NCBI GenBank assembly: GCA_003427395.1
Contig: BFEA01000228.1
Span: 631,049-656,815 of the forward strand
DNA: 25,767 bases
Direction: 5' to 3'
From: Chara braunii
Lineage: Eukaryota > Streptophyta > Charophyceae > Charales > Characeae
The notes under the pieces were generated by a model that saw only the letters and a list, made by a program, of their open reading frames with translations, was not told the origin of the DNA and ran no database searches. The position numbers and the translations under genes were made by a program. Positions 1 through 10,035 of the stretch are shown piece by piece. Each line of letters opens with the position of its first letter. Position 1 is the stretch's first letter.

Positions 1-7
1 GGAGGAG

Positions 8-56
<49 letters not shown>

Positions 57-73
57 AGAAGAAGAAGAAGAAG

Positions 74-104
<31 letters not shown>

Positions 105-207
105 TATTTTTGGGACGACCATTTGAGTCACCGTATGAACTGAAGAAGAAGAAGAAGAAGAAAAAGAAGAAGAAGAAGAAGAAGAAGAAGAAGAAGAAGA
201 AGAAGAC
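1..207. repeat. Compound trinucleotide microsatellite (CAG)n-(AAG)n
   Basis: About 14 CAG units run from position 10 to 52. Pure AAG units follow to about 103, and a second AAG block lies at 142-207 after a 38-base unique spacer. The poly-lysine reading frame through it is a product of the repeat, not a gene. The contig begins inside this array, as expected where assembly breaks at low complexity. Confidence 0.95.
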
Positions 208-1165
208 AAGAAGAAGCAGACTTGGCACAGCAGTGCTGGATAGAAGTCATGCCACATCTAGCATCTGTTACTCCCCTCACACACATTGGGATTGATGTTT
301 CATGAGGATAGGATGCAGAACCCCCGTTTTAGCAAATACTGTTTGTCGATGCGATCCTAGACCTGATTTCTATCAGAAGCAAGCTTCCCACCAAGAGGTC
401 GAAAGAAGTGTTTTTGTTAGACAAAAGGAAAAAAGGGCACCTGACCTGAATTCAGGTAGACTCTGGTAGAGCAATTAGGATTGCTCTTGTTGTCACAGCA
501 TCCACACTGTCAGTCATGCATGTCCCTAAGATGAGTGTAAGGGCCGACTAAAGGGGGACTATGCTGTGGCACATACAAGGGACTTGGAAAAAAGAGTGGC
601 ACATATAAGGGACTTCGAACAAAGAATCAGCCATCGTGAAAAGACCAAGTCAAAAGATCGTCCTCAGATTGCGTGTTGTCATAGCACCCACATTCATGTA
701 TGTCCCTAAGTTGAGCGTATGGGCCTACTAGAGAGGCACTATGCTGTGGCACATATAAGGGACTTCGAACAAAGAATCAGCCTTCGCGAAAAAACCAAGT
801 CAAGGAACCATACAAAGAAAAGAACAACCGTCAAAGTTCCAATAACATTGTTCTGCGAGAGTCCGGAACTACGCCGATTATATACTCTGCGATTTCCTGG
901 TCGCCATATCAACATAGGCTCCATGTGTGCTTTCCACCACAGCATCAACCCTGAGCACAGCCAGTCAACAAGAACAAAATCCAAGCCACATGCAGTTAGT
1001 GGTGGGCAAACAAACAAGTTGTTTGTAATGAAAAGACATTTACAGGAAGTTGAGAGCAGGAAGACTGAAAAAAGGCAGAGATAGCTAGTTTTGAGAGACA
1101 TATTTGGCAGTTCCCAGGGGACTGAAGAGGCAACTCTGGCTCTTTCTTTATTTGCTTTCAATGCT
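208..1165. other. No gene recognised; contains a diverged tandem duplication
   Basis: No open frame here looks coding. Positions 488-653 and 674-803 are diverged copies of one segment. Both contain TGTCCCTAAG, then CTATGCTGTGGCACATA and AAAGAATCAGCC. The first copy also has an internal duplication of about 26 bp (GTGGCACATA-AAGGGACTT). The minus-strand frame at 739-1161 is hydrophobic but has no family resemblance, so I treat it as chance. Confidence 0.6.
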
Positions 1166-1348
1166 GTATTCTACCATGGGACGCTGGACCCGGATCATTG
1201 TACAGGGACGCTGGACCCGATTTCCAGCAGGTGCAGCTCCCCACCAATAGACGGAGCCTTCAATGCCGGGTGCCTACTTATCGGAGATGCTCTTATCACC
1301 TTGCTAAGTAGGTTTCCCGTATAGGGAAAAAAAAAAAAAAAAAAAAAA
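1166..1348 (+). mobile_element. Poly(A)-tailed retroposon (SINE-like) fragment
   Basis: The segment contains two copies of GGGACGCTGGACCCG and the phrase CTCCCCACCAATAGACG, and it ends in 22 A residues at 1327-1348. The same words recur in the SINE-like unit at 12337-12826, so this looks like a truncated member of that family. No target-site duplication was identified. Confidence 0.55.
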
Positions 1349-1379
1349 GCTTTCTCTAATTCTCTTTTCTTTTCCTTTT

Positions 1380-2363
1380 GCAGGCCTAAGGGGTCCCGGT
1401 TGCAGTGGTGCCCGCCCTAAGTGAAGGCGGGCCTGACTTATCACAAGAGGTCTTTGACTGTCAATTTTATATTTGGGGTCCAGGCAGTTGCGACACGCCA
1501 GTTAGTTGAGTGAAACACAGGCTGAGCAACCAAGACATTTCCACGGCCTTCTGGGCCTCTCGGAAGCATGCAGGCCCTGGACGAGAAACGCAGCCTCATA
1601 CACTGACAGTTGGGAGGCCCAACCGAAAGAGGCCCAGTAGCTGCAAAGTAGCACGCAGCATCCTGGGCCCTACCGGAAGCTTCTGGGCCCAGGCCAAGTC
1701 CAGCCAGGCTGCGAAGAAGGCAGGCTCTTTCCATATAGCTCGCCACTCTCTGCCTCATTCAGGCACTCAAACGCTAGCGGCAGCGCTGCTGGAGCAAAGG
1801 CTCGTGGGCTGCTGCTGGCGCTGAGAGGCGAGGTGCAGCACGTGCGGTCGTGCAGGGAAGAAGGGCGCTGCTGAGGGCAGCACCATAGCCCAGCCACCAT
1901 AGCGGGTGGGCTTGGACTACAGTGAGGCGCATGAGTGGTCTTCGGGTGTAAGGGAGGAAGACGTGGGTGTAAAGTCAGGGAAGGGTGAAGGATGATGGTG
2001 ATGATGATGGTGATGATGATGTGAGGGCACATACCTTGTATTGGCGATGGTCTGCATTGAGCGACATCTTCAAGTACTTCGGGTTGCCGCTGATGTCAAC
2101 AGTTGCATTGTCAATTAGTAGGCTGATANTAGNTGTGTAGGAGTAGGCTGNGCGCTGAGCGCCAAGTAGGAGAGTGAAGGGACTGGACTCTTGTGTTGGT
2201 GTGGAGAGAGAAAGCTCTCCGTGACATTGGTTTTCAGTACTACGAACCTCCATTGGTGTATTATTGGTGCAATGCTGCTCTCTGGACACGGTGTGACTAT
2301 CTGGCTTTCAATGTGATTGAGTAATCTGGATTTGTCATCTCGCTGTTGCTCATTTTCCTTGCA
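1380..2363 (+). repeat. 5' LTR (5'-truncated)
   Basis: It matches the 3' LTR at a constant offset of 7716 bases. The shared sequence begins at GCAGGCCTAAGGGG, about 20 bases inside the 3' LTR start, so the 5' end is lost. It ends in GCA three bases before the primer-binding site. By eye the first 340 bases differ from the 3' copy at roughly a dozen sites (about 4%), whereas from 1718 to the gap I see no difference, even in the N positions (2129, 2133, 2151). Confidence 0.88.
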
Positions 2364-2366
2364 ATT

Positions 2367-2381
2367 TGGTATCAGAGCTGG
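2367..2381 (+). promoter_or_regulatory. Primer-binding site for initiator tRNA-Met
   Basis: TGGTATCAGAGCTGG matches the standard plant retrotransposon primer site complementary to the 3' end of tRNA-iMet (TGGTATCAGAGC). It sits three bases after the LTR end, where minus-strand DNA synthesis would be primed. Confidence 0.92.
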
Positions 2382-2839
2382 TTCATATTGCGCTTCATTG
2401 GTTCTTCGCAATGGCTGCTCGGTGCTTCGCATGAGGTGTGGGGCAGTGATAAGGCCAGTTGAACGTAGGGCGGCCCAGGGTCGTGTGGGCGCGCCAGGAA
2501 GCTATGTGTTGACATACGGGGTGTATGCTGGATGATGAGAGCTCGCTGATGTGGCATATTAAGCTGAGGTGGAACTGCATTCTGTTGTTGGTTATGCTGA
2601 GGCAAAGACCAGTCATCATAAATGCACATCAGGTTGCCGGTGAGAAATCTGTGGTTGGGGGCAGCATTATGAGGTACGTTGCTCTCTTCCTTATCTACCC
2701 TCTTCATTACTTCTTACCGTGAGGAAGTGAGTCTTGTCTTGAGAGTCCTCTCGATGTGAGGTGTCGCGAGCGCTCAACCTTGAGAGTCGACATTCTTCCT
2801 GGGCAGCAAGCTGGTGGGAGACGGGCGAAGCCTCTGAAG
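2382..2839. other. Retrotransposon leader; nothing else recognised
   Basis: This is untranslated leader downstream of the primer site, running to the adapter junction. No convincing coding frame, RNA gene or repeat was seen. Confidence 0.5.
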
Positions 2840-2877
2840 CTGTCTCTTATACACATCTAGATGTGTATAAGAGACAG
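2840..2877. other. Tn5 mosaic-end junction adapter (library artefact)
   Basis: The 19-base mosaic end CTGTCTCTTATACACATCT is followed immediately by its reverse complement. This is the circularisation junction of transposase mate-pair libraries. Translated, it gives the well-known contaminant peptide SYTHLDVYKRQ. The bases on either side were joined in vitro and need not be neighbours in the genome. Confidence 0.97.
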
Positions 2878-2880
2878 GCG

Positions 2881-3164
2881 CTTACCAGACCGTCTTTAAA
2901 TATTTCTGGCGGGGACTGGGTGTTGACTCTAGCAGTGATCGTCGTCCTGTCTGCGACGTTAAATAATTCCTACGGATTACGGGGGATCTCCTTAAATGCC
3001 TCCTGATCAGCCAGATCAAACTGGGTGTAAGTCTCGTTGCATGCGAGGGTAAATAATGTGCAGGGGCTGGCATGTTCAGCGTTGACTTGGGCCACAGGGG
3101 TGGGCCGGATTGCACACCTTAAGACACGTTGCTCAACCAGATGCTCAGGGCGTTGACACAAAGT
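2881..3164 (-). pseudogene. Coding-like minus-strand fragment, family not recognised
   Basis: Read on the minus strand from about 3164, the frame gives a protein-like composition including CQRPEHLVEQRV and TYTQFDLADQEAFKEIP. It meets one TAG at about 2974-2972, then continues in the same frame as ELFNVADRTTITARV and PPEIFKDGL. A GTAAGC that could be a splice donor follows, right at the adapter. It has no similarity to gag-pol and lies opposite to the retrotransposon. It may be an exon or relic brought in by the chimeric junction. I do not recognise the family. Confidence 0.35.
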
Positions 3165-3257
3165 GACAACTCAAGAAGGATATAGAGGGAGGGGTGATTC
3201 CGGTAACTGTTCACAGTGGCAATCATTAGACAATCTGCCATCTAGTATACATCTCCA

Positions 3258-3399
3258 ACAGGAGATATTATTTCTATTTTTGATTATTTAGTTGTTACAG
3301 ACTAAACTAACAACTGACAGACAACTGCAAACAGATTAGTTCTTTGCTGCANNNCAATCTGTTCTAGNGTAATCTAAAAATAGATNTGATATTTCCTGT
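3258..3399. repeat. Imperfect foldback (MITE-like inverted repeat)
   Basis: The left arm at 3258-3286 and right arm at 3370-3399 are reverse complements over about 29 bases with roughly five differences. Both contain ACAGGA(G/A)ATAT and TCTATTTTT. An inner AACAGATT/AATCTGTT pair extends the hairpin. N bases sit at the apex (3352-3354) and in the right arm, as expected where a hairpin sequences poorly. No flanking target duplication was confirmed. Confidence 0.55.
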
Positions 3400-3543
3400 A
3401 GGATCTGACATTAGTTGTTACTACATCACCTAACTGTTTTTGTTCAGGCCGACCGAAATTAGTTGTGATTTGTAATCGGTTGTGTGTCAAGCTAAGGTAG
3501 GATTCAGTGTGGATTCTAGTTTAGATCACACACACTGTAGCTC

Positions 3544-5483
3544 ATGAGTGATGCAAGCACTAGTGAGGAGGAGTTGTTAGTGGACGACCGTAGGACTACT
3601 CGTGGAACTGCTCGCAGTCGACCTTTGACTTTCCTAGAGTTAGATCCAGGCGACGAAAGGAGATTGCGAAGAGAGGCTAGAGAGAGAGCAGCGGCAAGGA
3701 GAGTGAGGGTAGTTGAGGATAGTGCCAGGTCTAGGATTTCAGCTAGCACCAGTACGACCATGGCTACTTCATCTACCATGTCGCAGGCCTCTTCACAGGC
3801 CACTTCGTCAGGAGTTAGTCAGAGTGGTTCTCAGGGGTCCATTAGCCAGAGTGCTGGCTTGCGAGCCAGCAAACTTAACTCACGCCGGAGGATTATGAAA
3901 TCCTCCAAGCAGAAAAACTTCATGATGAGCTACAACGGCAATTGGATGAGGCGGCAGAGAGGAGAAGGAGAACAATCATGAGAAAAGTTAAACTAGGTAG
4001 TAGGAGAGAGGAGCCAGGCAGATTAGAAGCATTAGATGAGTTGGCGCTTGACCCTGCTATACGAGCGCTGCGTAACTCGCTTCTTTGTGTGGCAGAAGTG
4101 CAGGCTGTCTAGCAGGAAGTGTTGGTTGAACTAATGGCAGGCTAGAAGCAGATTCTGGCTGCACCGCGGGCTCCTCGTCCCATGATGAGGCAGCCTCAGT
4201 ATGCAGTAGCTCCCCCTTCGGGTGCGGGTCCATCTGTGACGCTGCCACCGGTAGGGCCTCCATTCTTACCTATGTGTGGCATGCCCCCTCCAGATGGTTT
4301 TGTAGCAACTAGTCGTCCGGTTCATAGAGTCTCAGCCGTACCATCGACGGCAGTGGTTACTGCAGTCCCACTGTCAAGTCAGGCCCAGGTTAGTGTGCAG
4401 CAACCTGTTTCAGTGGCTATGCAGCCACTGCAGCAAGCACCTGGGCCAATGCAGCCTATGCAGTGGATGCCCCAAATACCCTTGTTGAGTCCTAAGCCCT
4501 TCTCCGACAACAGGAAGAAGGACAAGGATTTGGATACCAGGGTAAGGACGGTGCCTACCTATGTAAGGCACAAGCTTACCAGAGCAGAGCAAAAAGTTGT
4601 TGTGGCTGCCTCCTTTTTAGAGGGGTCAGCAACCCGTTGGTTGAATGGCCTAGTGCAGCAGCAGGGCTACGGTCAGAACTTCAATGCCTAGGCCAAGGCC
4701 CAGACATTGGAAGAGTTCGTACGGTCCGTGTACAATAGGTGGCATGACCCTCAAGGGGCTCAAAAGGCTACCGATGCAATCAACAGTCTCTATGGCAGAA
4801 GGTACAAGAATGTTCGAGATCTAACGGACACCGTAGAACGTCTGCTCGTGGTACCTGGTGTGCGCTATGACCAGCAGGTACTCCTCACGGATTACCTTAG
4901 ATGTCTACCTTTAGAGGTCAGGACAAAGCTGGGAGACGAGGCCTATGTCGAGCAGCACAACTTCACCTCTTTCAGCAAGAAGGCCTTAGATATAGAGGCA
5001 AAATTGGGGTCTGCGCATCAGAGTCAGGGAGATGGTAGGAAAAAGAGGCTACCCCAGGATTGGAAAAAGAAAGGTCAATTAATGTTCATCGACCACGATG
5101 GTCAGGCGACAAAAATTGACGATTTCCCAGACCTCGGGGAGGAGACAGAGCATGATGGGGCAAGTGAGACTTTGGATGGGGGAGTCATGACACCCATCAA
5201 GGAAAAGGTTAGGGGGACCGGGAAGAAGAAGATAGGCCGGTCTACGGTTCAGGGCAACCAAGGAACACCCGCTTGGGTGAAACTTGGTTTAGAGTACGAG
5301 GTTTGGAGGGATCGAGTTGTCAGGGGCAAGTGTATGAACTGTGGCAACTTTGGCCACACGTCTAGAACGTGTCGAGGCAAGAAGGTCACCACGAGGGTAG
5401 CCTCACCAACGGTGGTGGTACTTTCTTCGAACTCTGGCGGTGCTTCTGCGAGCACTTCGCAGGGAAACACCTTGGGCCAGTAG
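3544..5483 (+). pseudogene. gag polyprotein (capsid and nucleocapsid), disrupted
   Basis: The frame opens at ATG 3544 with a Ser/Thr/Arg-rich N-terminus (MSDASTSEEELLVDD). Near 3890 it shifts to another frame (EDYEILQAEKLHDELQRQL), which carries stops at 4110, 4143 and 4689. It then gives a Pro/Gln/Met-rich linker at 4182-4500 and a capsid-like region, including TRAEQKVVVAASFLEGSATRW and EEFVRSVYNRWHDP. The nucleocapsid has one CX2CX4HX4C zinc knuckle (CMNCGNFGHTSRTC) at 5331-5372, typical of packaging of element RNA. It ends at TAG 5481. Protease follows in another frame overlapping the end of gag. That could reflect programmed frameshifting or decay, and decay is likelier given the other lesions. 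Confidence 0.85.
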
Positions 5484-6183
5484 GAGTTTTAGCCGCTCTT
5501 ACTCGCGCTGAAGTGGTAGCGTTGCCTTCCCCACTTCAGGCATTAGCCAAGGCTAGTGACCCACGTATCGCCCTGCAGACACATTCAGACCCACCGACGC
5601 TCTGCTCGCGAGATGTGTCTGAGGCCCTAGAAGAGTTAGAGACTGAGTGGTCAGGGAAGGACCCCAGAGACTCTTGGGCGATGATCAGTAGAGGTCCAAA
5701 GGGTGAACATTTCGTGGTAGAGGTTGATGTAGGTGGTCGCAAAGTTGGCGCCTTCGCAGACATAGGCTCTATACGGAACTTCATCAGTCGTGCTTGTGTG
5801 GATAGACTGCGCTTAGGGACCAAGTGCAGCGGCTTAGCAGAACTGTAGCTTCTACGCTGGCCAACAAGCACCAAATGTTGGTAAAAGACTATGTCAAGGA
5901 CGTAGTCTGTACCTTCTCCTATGGAGGAGGGGAAGTGAGCCATAAAATCTCCTTCCTCGTGTTGATTCACAAATTGCCCAACGGTAGATCTGTTAGATTG
6001 CAAAAGTTTAAAGCTAGCAGTCTGATAGAAAACAACGGGTGCATGTGTGCATCATCTTTTTATAACTATTATAAGCAGAATCACGAGGAGGGCATGTATC
6101 TAGTATTTGTCTCTGAGAAAGGGGAGGCCGTAAAAACACCCCCAGAGATAGAATCAGTCGTCGCTTAATATTCAGACCTTTTT
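5484..6183 (+). pseudogene. Retroviral-type aspartic protease region, disrupted
   Basis: Around 5700-5825 the frame reads EHFVVEVDVGGRKVGAFADIGS followed by IRNFISRACVDRL. This is the Ty3 protease layout, but the catalytic Asp-Ser/Thr-Gly is Asp-Ile-Gly (Asp codon 5759-5761). That change would impair the active site. A stop at 5846 and a frame change follow. The next frame carries protease C-terminal and linker sequence (LANKHQMLVKDYVKDVV) to a TAA at 6166. The normal role is cleavage of Gag-Pol inside virus-like particles. Confidence 0.78.
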
Positions 6184-6894
6184 TAGGAGCCCACAGACGT
6201 GGTAGAAAGGGAGGTTGTCCGTGCAATAGAGGTTGTCCCAGGTAGTAAGGTGCCTTGAGGACTGATCTATAGGATGTCTCCTCGCCAGCTCAAGGAGGTC
6301 ACAGAGAAGGGATGGATTCAGTCTAGTACCTCCCCTTACGGCGCTCTAGTCCTATTCGTACCAAAGAAGGGAGGTACCTTGAGGATGTGCATTGACTATA
6401 GGGGCCTCAATGCCATCACCGTTAGGAATGCGGAGCCCCTACCCCGCATCGACGACCTCTTGGATAGAGTGCAGGGATACTGGTACTTCACCAAGATAGA
6501 TTTGAAGTCCAGATACCATCGAATTGCCATTACACCTGAGGACCAGCACAAAACCGCATTTCAGACCAGGTACGGTCTGTACGAGTTTGTGGTGATGCCC
6601 TTTGGCCTATGCAATGCACCTGGTACGTTCCAGCACGCGATGAACATGATTTTTCATGATTACTTAGGCAAGTTTATCGTCGTGTACCTCGACGATATTC
6701 TTATCTTTAGTAGGACTGTAGAGGAGCAAGCTGAGCACTTGAAAATAGTGTTAGGTCTCCTAAGACAGCACCAGTACAAGGTTAACTTGGAGAAATGCGA
6801 GTTTGGTCGCACCAAGATCTTGTACTTGGGTCATGAAATCTCAGCAGATGGACTGAGGTCGGATGATGCCAATGTGGCCAGCATACATGACTGA
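6184..6894 (+). pseudogene. Ty3/gypsy reverse transcriptase, disrupted
   Basis: Motifs run in order: SPYGALVLFVPKKGG and MCIDYRGLNAIT (RT motifs 1-2), YFTKIDLKSRYHRIAI (motif A), PFGLCNAPGTFQ (motif B) and YLDDIL at 6685-6702 (motif C, the Tyr-X-Asp-Asp catalytic box). The thumb begins at NLEKCEFG and LGHEIS. Catalytic aspartates are intact. A TGA at 6256 precedes the domain and another TGA at 6892 ends it before the connection domain. It would copy element RNA in cytoplasmic particles if the frame were open. Confidence 0.93.
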
Positions 6895-7480
6895 CCCAAA
6901 CCTCAGACTGTTATTGAGGTCAGATCGTTTTTGGGGATGATGGACTATTATCGTCCGTTTGTGAAGAACTATAGTACTATAGCTTCCCCACTCACAGATT
7001 GAACTCGACTTGACACCCCTTGGGAATGGACAGAAGAGTGTGAGGCAGCCTTCAGGAAATCGAAGTATGCTCTAACACACTATGAAGTCCTCAAGCTCTC
7101 GGATTCTGACCAGCTGTTTGTCGTGACCACAAACGCCAACCAATATGGCATAGGCGCGGTCCTTGCGCAAAAGGAGGGAAAAAAGTTGAGACCTATCGAG
7201 TATATGAGTAAGAAGATGTCATCTCAGAAACTAGCCAGGTCCACTTCCGAGCGTGAGCTCTATGCCCTATATAGAGCGTTGGTACATTGGAGACACTATC
7301 TCCTTGGCAGATTCTTCTATGTGAGATCTGACCATGAGACCTTGCGCTGGATTAAGACACAGTCGGTAATCTCCGAGGCACCCAAGCGATGGATACAAGT
7401 GATAGACATGTATGATTATCAACTTGATCCAATCAAGGGTGAGTACAACAAAGTAGTTGATGCACTATCTCGCCGGGCAA
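6895..7480 (+). pseudogene. RNase H domain and RT connection, disrupted
   Basis: The connection reads SFLGMMDYYRPFVKNYS, then a TGA near 7000. RNase H follows with NQYGIGAVLAQKEGKKLRPIEY, STSERELYALYRALVHWRHYL and VRSDHETLRW. The first catalytic Asp of the usual TDAS motif is replaced (TTNAN), so activity should be lost. The Glu in ERELYAL and the Asp in RSDHE remain. In the family this domain degrades the RNA strand of the RNA:DNA hybrid. Confidence 0.9.
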
Positions 7481-8571
7481 ATTATCTGGGCGCACTAGTG
7501 ACTGAATTTGGCATATTCAGTGACTTAACTCAACCATTGGTGGATGCCTATCAACAAGATTCAGTTATGTCTGAGATCATCCGTAGATTTCAAACCAAGG
7601 ACAAAAAGACTTTGGATGAATTTACGATGGTAGACGGCTTGTTGTTTCTTGTGAAGGTAGGGAATAAAAGATTTTGTGTTCCCAGTAGTGAGTCTTTGCG
7701 TAGTTTATTTTTAGGGGAATGTCATGATGCAACTGGTCATTTTGGCTATAAAAAGACTTCAACTAACTTAGTGCAGAAGTTTTGGTGGCCCACTATGATG
7801 CAAGATGCGAAAAAGTATGTTGAAACTTGCAAGGTCTGTCAAAGGGACAAACCTAGGACTCAAGCTCCGCTTGGGCTCATCAAGCCCTTGCCGATTCCTG
7901 AAGGACCTGGTCAGAGTGTGTCCATGGACTTCATGGATACTCTTGGGACCAGTAAGTTTGGCAAAAGGCACATCTTCATAATAGTGGACCGCTTTACTAA
8001 ATATGCAAGACTGATCGCTATGTCGAAAACTGCTAAAACGGACTATGTCATCAAACTGTTTCTGGATAACTGGGTCAGGGATTTCATACTACCTACGTGG
8101 ATAGTAAGTGACAGGGATGTAAGGTTTACCAGCGAACTGTGGGAGTCGGCAGCTGAACAGATGGGTACCAAGCTCCAAATGACGTAAGGGAATCACCCTG
8201 AGTCAAATGGCCAAGAAGAACAGATGAACCGGGTAGTACAACACCTGCTTCGACATTATATTAAGCCAAGTCAGGATGACTGGGACGAGAAGTTACCTCT
8301 CGTCGCCAGCCTGTACAACAATGTTGTGCACAGTACTACTGGTATGACCCCCAACCAGCTACACCTTGGTTGGAAGCCCAAAACTGCACTTGACTTTCTG
8401 CTACCAGAAAGGCAACCCGCTGCAGCACCTGGCAGCATCGAATTTGCTGTTAAATATGAACAGATGTTGCAGCAGGCCGTTGAACACATTAGGAAGTCTC
8501 AGGAGGTTATGATCGCATCCGAGAATAAACAAAGACGACCCTCTAACGTTCAGGTAGGTGATAGAGTCTAG
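7481..8571 (+). pseudogene. Ty3/gypsy integrase, disrupted by a stop in the core
   Basis: The HHCC zinc domain is visible as CHDATGHFGYKKT with CKVCQRDKP. The catalytic core follows: SMDFMDTLG (first Asp), VSDRDVRFTSELW (second Asp) and HPESNGQEEQMNR (Glu). A TAA at 8185-8187 separates the second Asp from the Glu, so no full core can be made without readthrough. The C-terminal part reads DKLPLVASLYNNVVHS-like sequence and ends at QVGDRV before a TAG at 8569. The normal role is strand transfer of element DNA into chromatin. Confidence 0.9.
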
Positions 8572-9030
8572 TTAAAGTCATTTGAATTGGGTCAGCAGAT
8601 GGGGATTTCACGATAACTGATGCCAAAGTACTTTGGGCCCTGGGAGATCTTGGACATTGTAGGGGATCAACCGGATGGGCCTTCATACGTGATTCGTATT
8701 CCTGCGCACGTACGCACTTACCGGGTGTTCCATGCCTCTAAGTTGGCACCTTTCGCTGCCAGTGACCAGTTTCCCTCAAGGAGATCAATGTTGCCCCCAA
8801 CCATGGATGGCGAGGTGGACGTCGACCAGATCGTGGAGCATCGAGTATGCCTGTTCCTCGACCATCAAGCAGAGGGCGCGCTCCTAAGCCTAGAATGCAG
8901 TATCGTGTGAGATTCAGACATCATCTGGATCCCAAGGAAGATCGCTGGTTCACATGAGAAGAACTCCTGAGAACGGCACCTCAAGTGATTGCGGGCTATG
9001 AAAGAGAACTGAGAGGGAAGATGCCTGCAG
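8572..9030 (+). pseudogene. Integrase C-terminus with decayed chromodomain
   Basis: After a stop near 8614 the frame gives KYFGPWEILDIVGDQPDGPSY and TYRVFHASKLAPF, the standard GPY/F-like end of Ty3 integrases. It then reads EVDVDQIVEHRV, a chromodomain start. A shift near 8860 moves the rest into the next frame, which reads MQYRVRFRHHLDPKEDRWFT, matching the strand-and-tryptophan pattern of chromodomains. This supports a chromovirus, whose integrase tail steers insertion to marked chromatin. Confidence 0.75.
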
Positions 9031-9061
9031 AATAAGAGACTTCTCAGAGGACTAACGAAGT

Positions 9062-9075
9062 AAAGGAGGAGGGAA
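9062..9075 (+). promoter_or_regulatory. Polypurine tract
   Basis: AAAGGAGGAGGGAA lies directly before TG at 9076, the expected LTR start. In the family this purine run resists RNase H and primes plus-strand synthesis. Confidence 0.8.
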
Positions 9076-10035
9076 TGCGAGGATCTGGGTCCTCGGCAGG
9101 CCTAAGGGGCCCCGGTTGCGGTGGTGCCCGCCCTAAGTGAAGGCGGGCCTAACTTATCACAAGAGGCCTTTGATTGTCAATTTCATATTTGGGGTCCAGG
9201 CAGTTACGACACGCCAGTTAGTTGAGTGAAACACAGGCCGAGCAACCAAGACATTTCCACGGCCTTTTGGGCCTCTCCGAAGCATGCAGGCCCTGGACGA
9301 GAAACGCAGCCTCATACACGGACAGTTGGGAGGCCCAACCGAAAGAGGCCCAGTAGCTGCAAAGTAGCACGCAGCATCCTGGGGCCTACTGGAAGCTTCT
9401 GGGCCCAGGCCAAGTCCAGCCAGGCTGCGAAGCAGGCAGGCTCTTTCCATATAGCTCGCCACTCTCTGCCTCATTCAGGCACTCAAACGCTAGCGGCAGC
9501 GCTGCTGGAGCAAAGGCTCGTGGGCTGCTGCTGGCGCTGAGAGGCGAGGTGCAGCACGTGCGGTCGTGCAGGGAAGAAGGGCGCTGCTGAGGGCAGCACC
9601 ATAGCCCAGCCACCATAGCGGGTGGGCTTGGACTACAGTGAGGCGCATGAGTGGTCTTCGGGTGTAAGGGAGGAAGACGTGGGTGTAAAGTCAGGGAAGG
9701 GTGAAGGATGATGGTGATGATGATGGTGATGATGATGTGAGGGCACATACCTTGTATTGGCGATGGTCTGCATTGAGCGACATCTTCAAGTACTTCGGGT
9801 TGCCGCTGATGTCAACAGTTGCATTGTCAATTAGTAGGCTGATANTAGNTGTGTAGGAGTAGGCTGNGCGCTGAGCGCCAAGTAGGAGAGTGAAGGGACT
9901 GGACTCTTGTGTTGGTGTGGAGAGAGAAAGCTCTCCGTGACATTGGTTTTCAGTACTACGAACCTCCATTGGTGTATTATTGGTGCAATGCTGCTCTCTG
10001 GACACGGTGTGACTATCTGGCTTTCAATGTGATTG
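9076..10035 (+). repeat. 3' LTR (3' end lost in assembly gap)
   Basis: It starts with TG after the polypurine tract and matches the 5' LTR from 9096 onward. By comparison with the 5' copy, the last 44 or so bases should fall inside the N run. N bases at 9845, 9849 and 9867 lie at exactly the same aligned positions as in the 5' LTR. Confidence 0.88.

Larger units (their letters stand above)
1380..10035 (+). mobile_element. Degenerate Ty3/gypsy chromovirus-type LTR retrotransposon
   Basis: In order: 5' LTR, tRNA-iMet primer-binding site, leader, gag with a CCHC knuckle, protease, RT, RNase H, integrase, chromodomain, polypurine tract and 3' LTR. PR-RT-RH-IN order plus a C-terminal chromodomain marks Ty3/gypsy chromoviruses. 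Several in-frame stops and at least three frameshifts break the ORF, so it cannot be autonomous. The 5' LTR lacks its first 20 or so bases and the 3' LTR runs into an N gap. An adapter at 2840-2877 interrupts the leader, so the 5' LTR and the coding body may not be contiguous in the real genome. Confidence 0.9.

Noticed and set aside
110-295. Poly-lysine ORF
   Set aside because: It is a translation of the AAG microsatellite.
739-1161. 140-codon minus-strand frame with hydrophobic segments
   Set aside because: It overlaps a tandem duplication and a plus-strand frame of similar length, with no motif or homology cue.
1510-1824. LTR open frames on both strands (also at 9226-9540)
   Set aside because: They are repeated in both LTRs, lack motifs, and LTRs of this family are not coding.
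2761-3006. 81-codon plus-strand frame containing SYTHLDVYKRQ
   Set aside because: It reads through the mosaic-end adapter and is a known database contaminant peptide.
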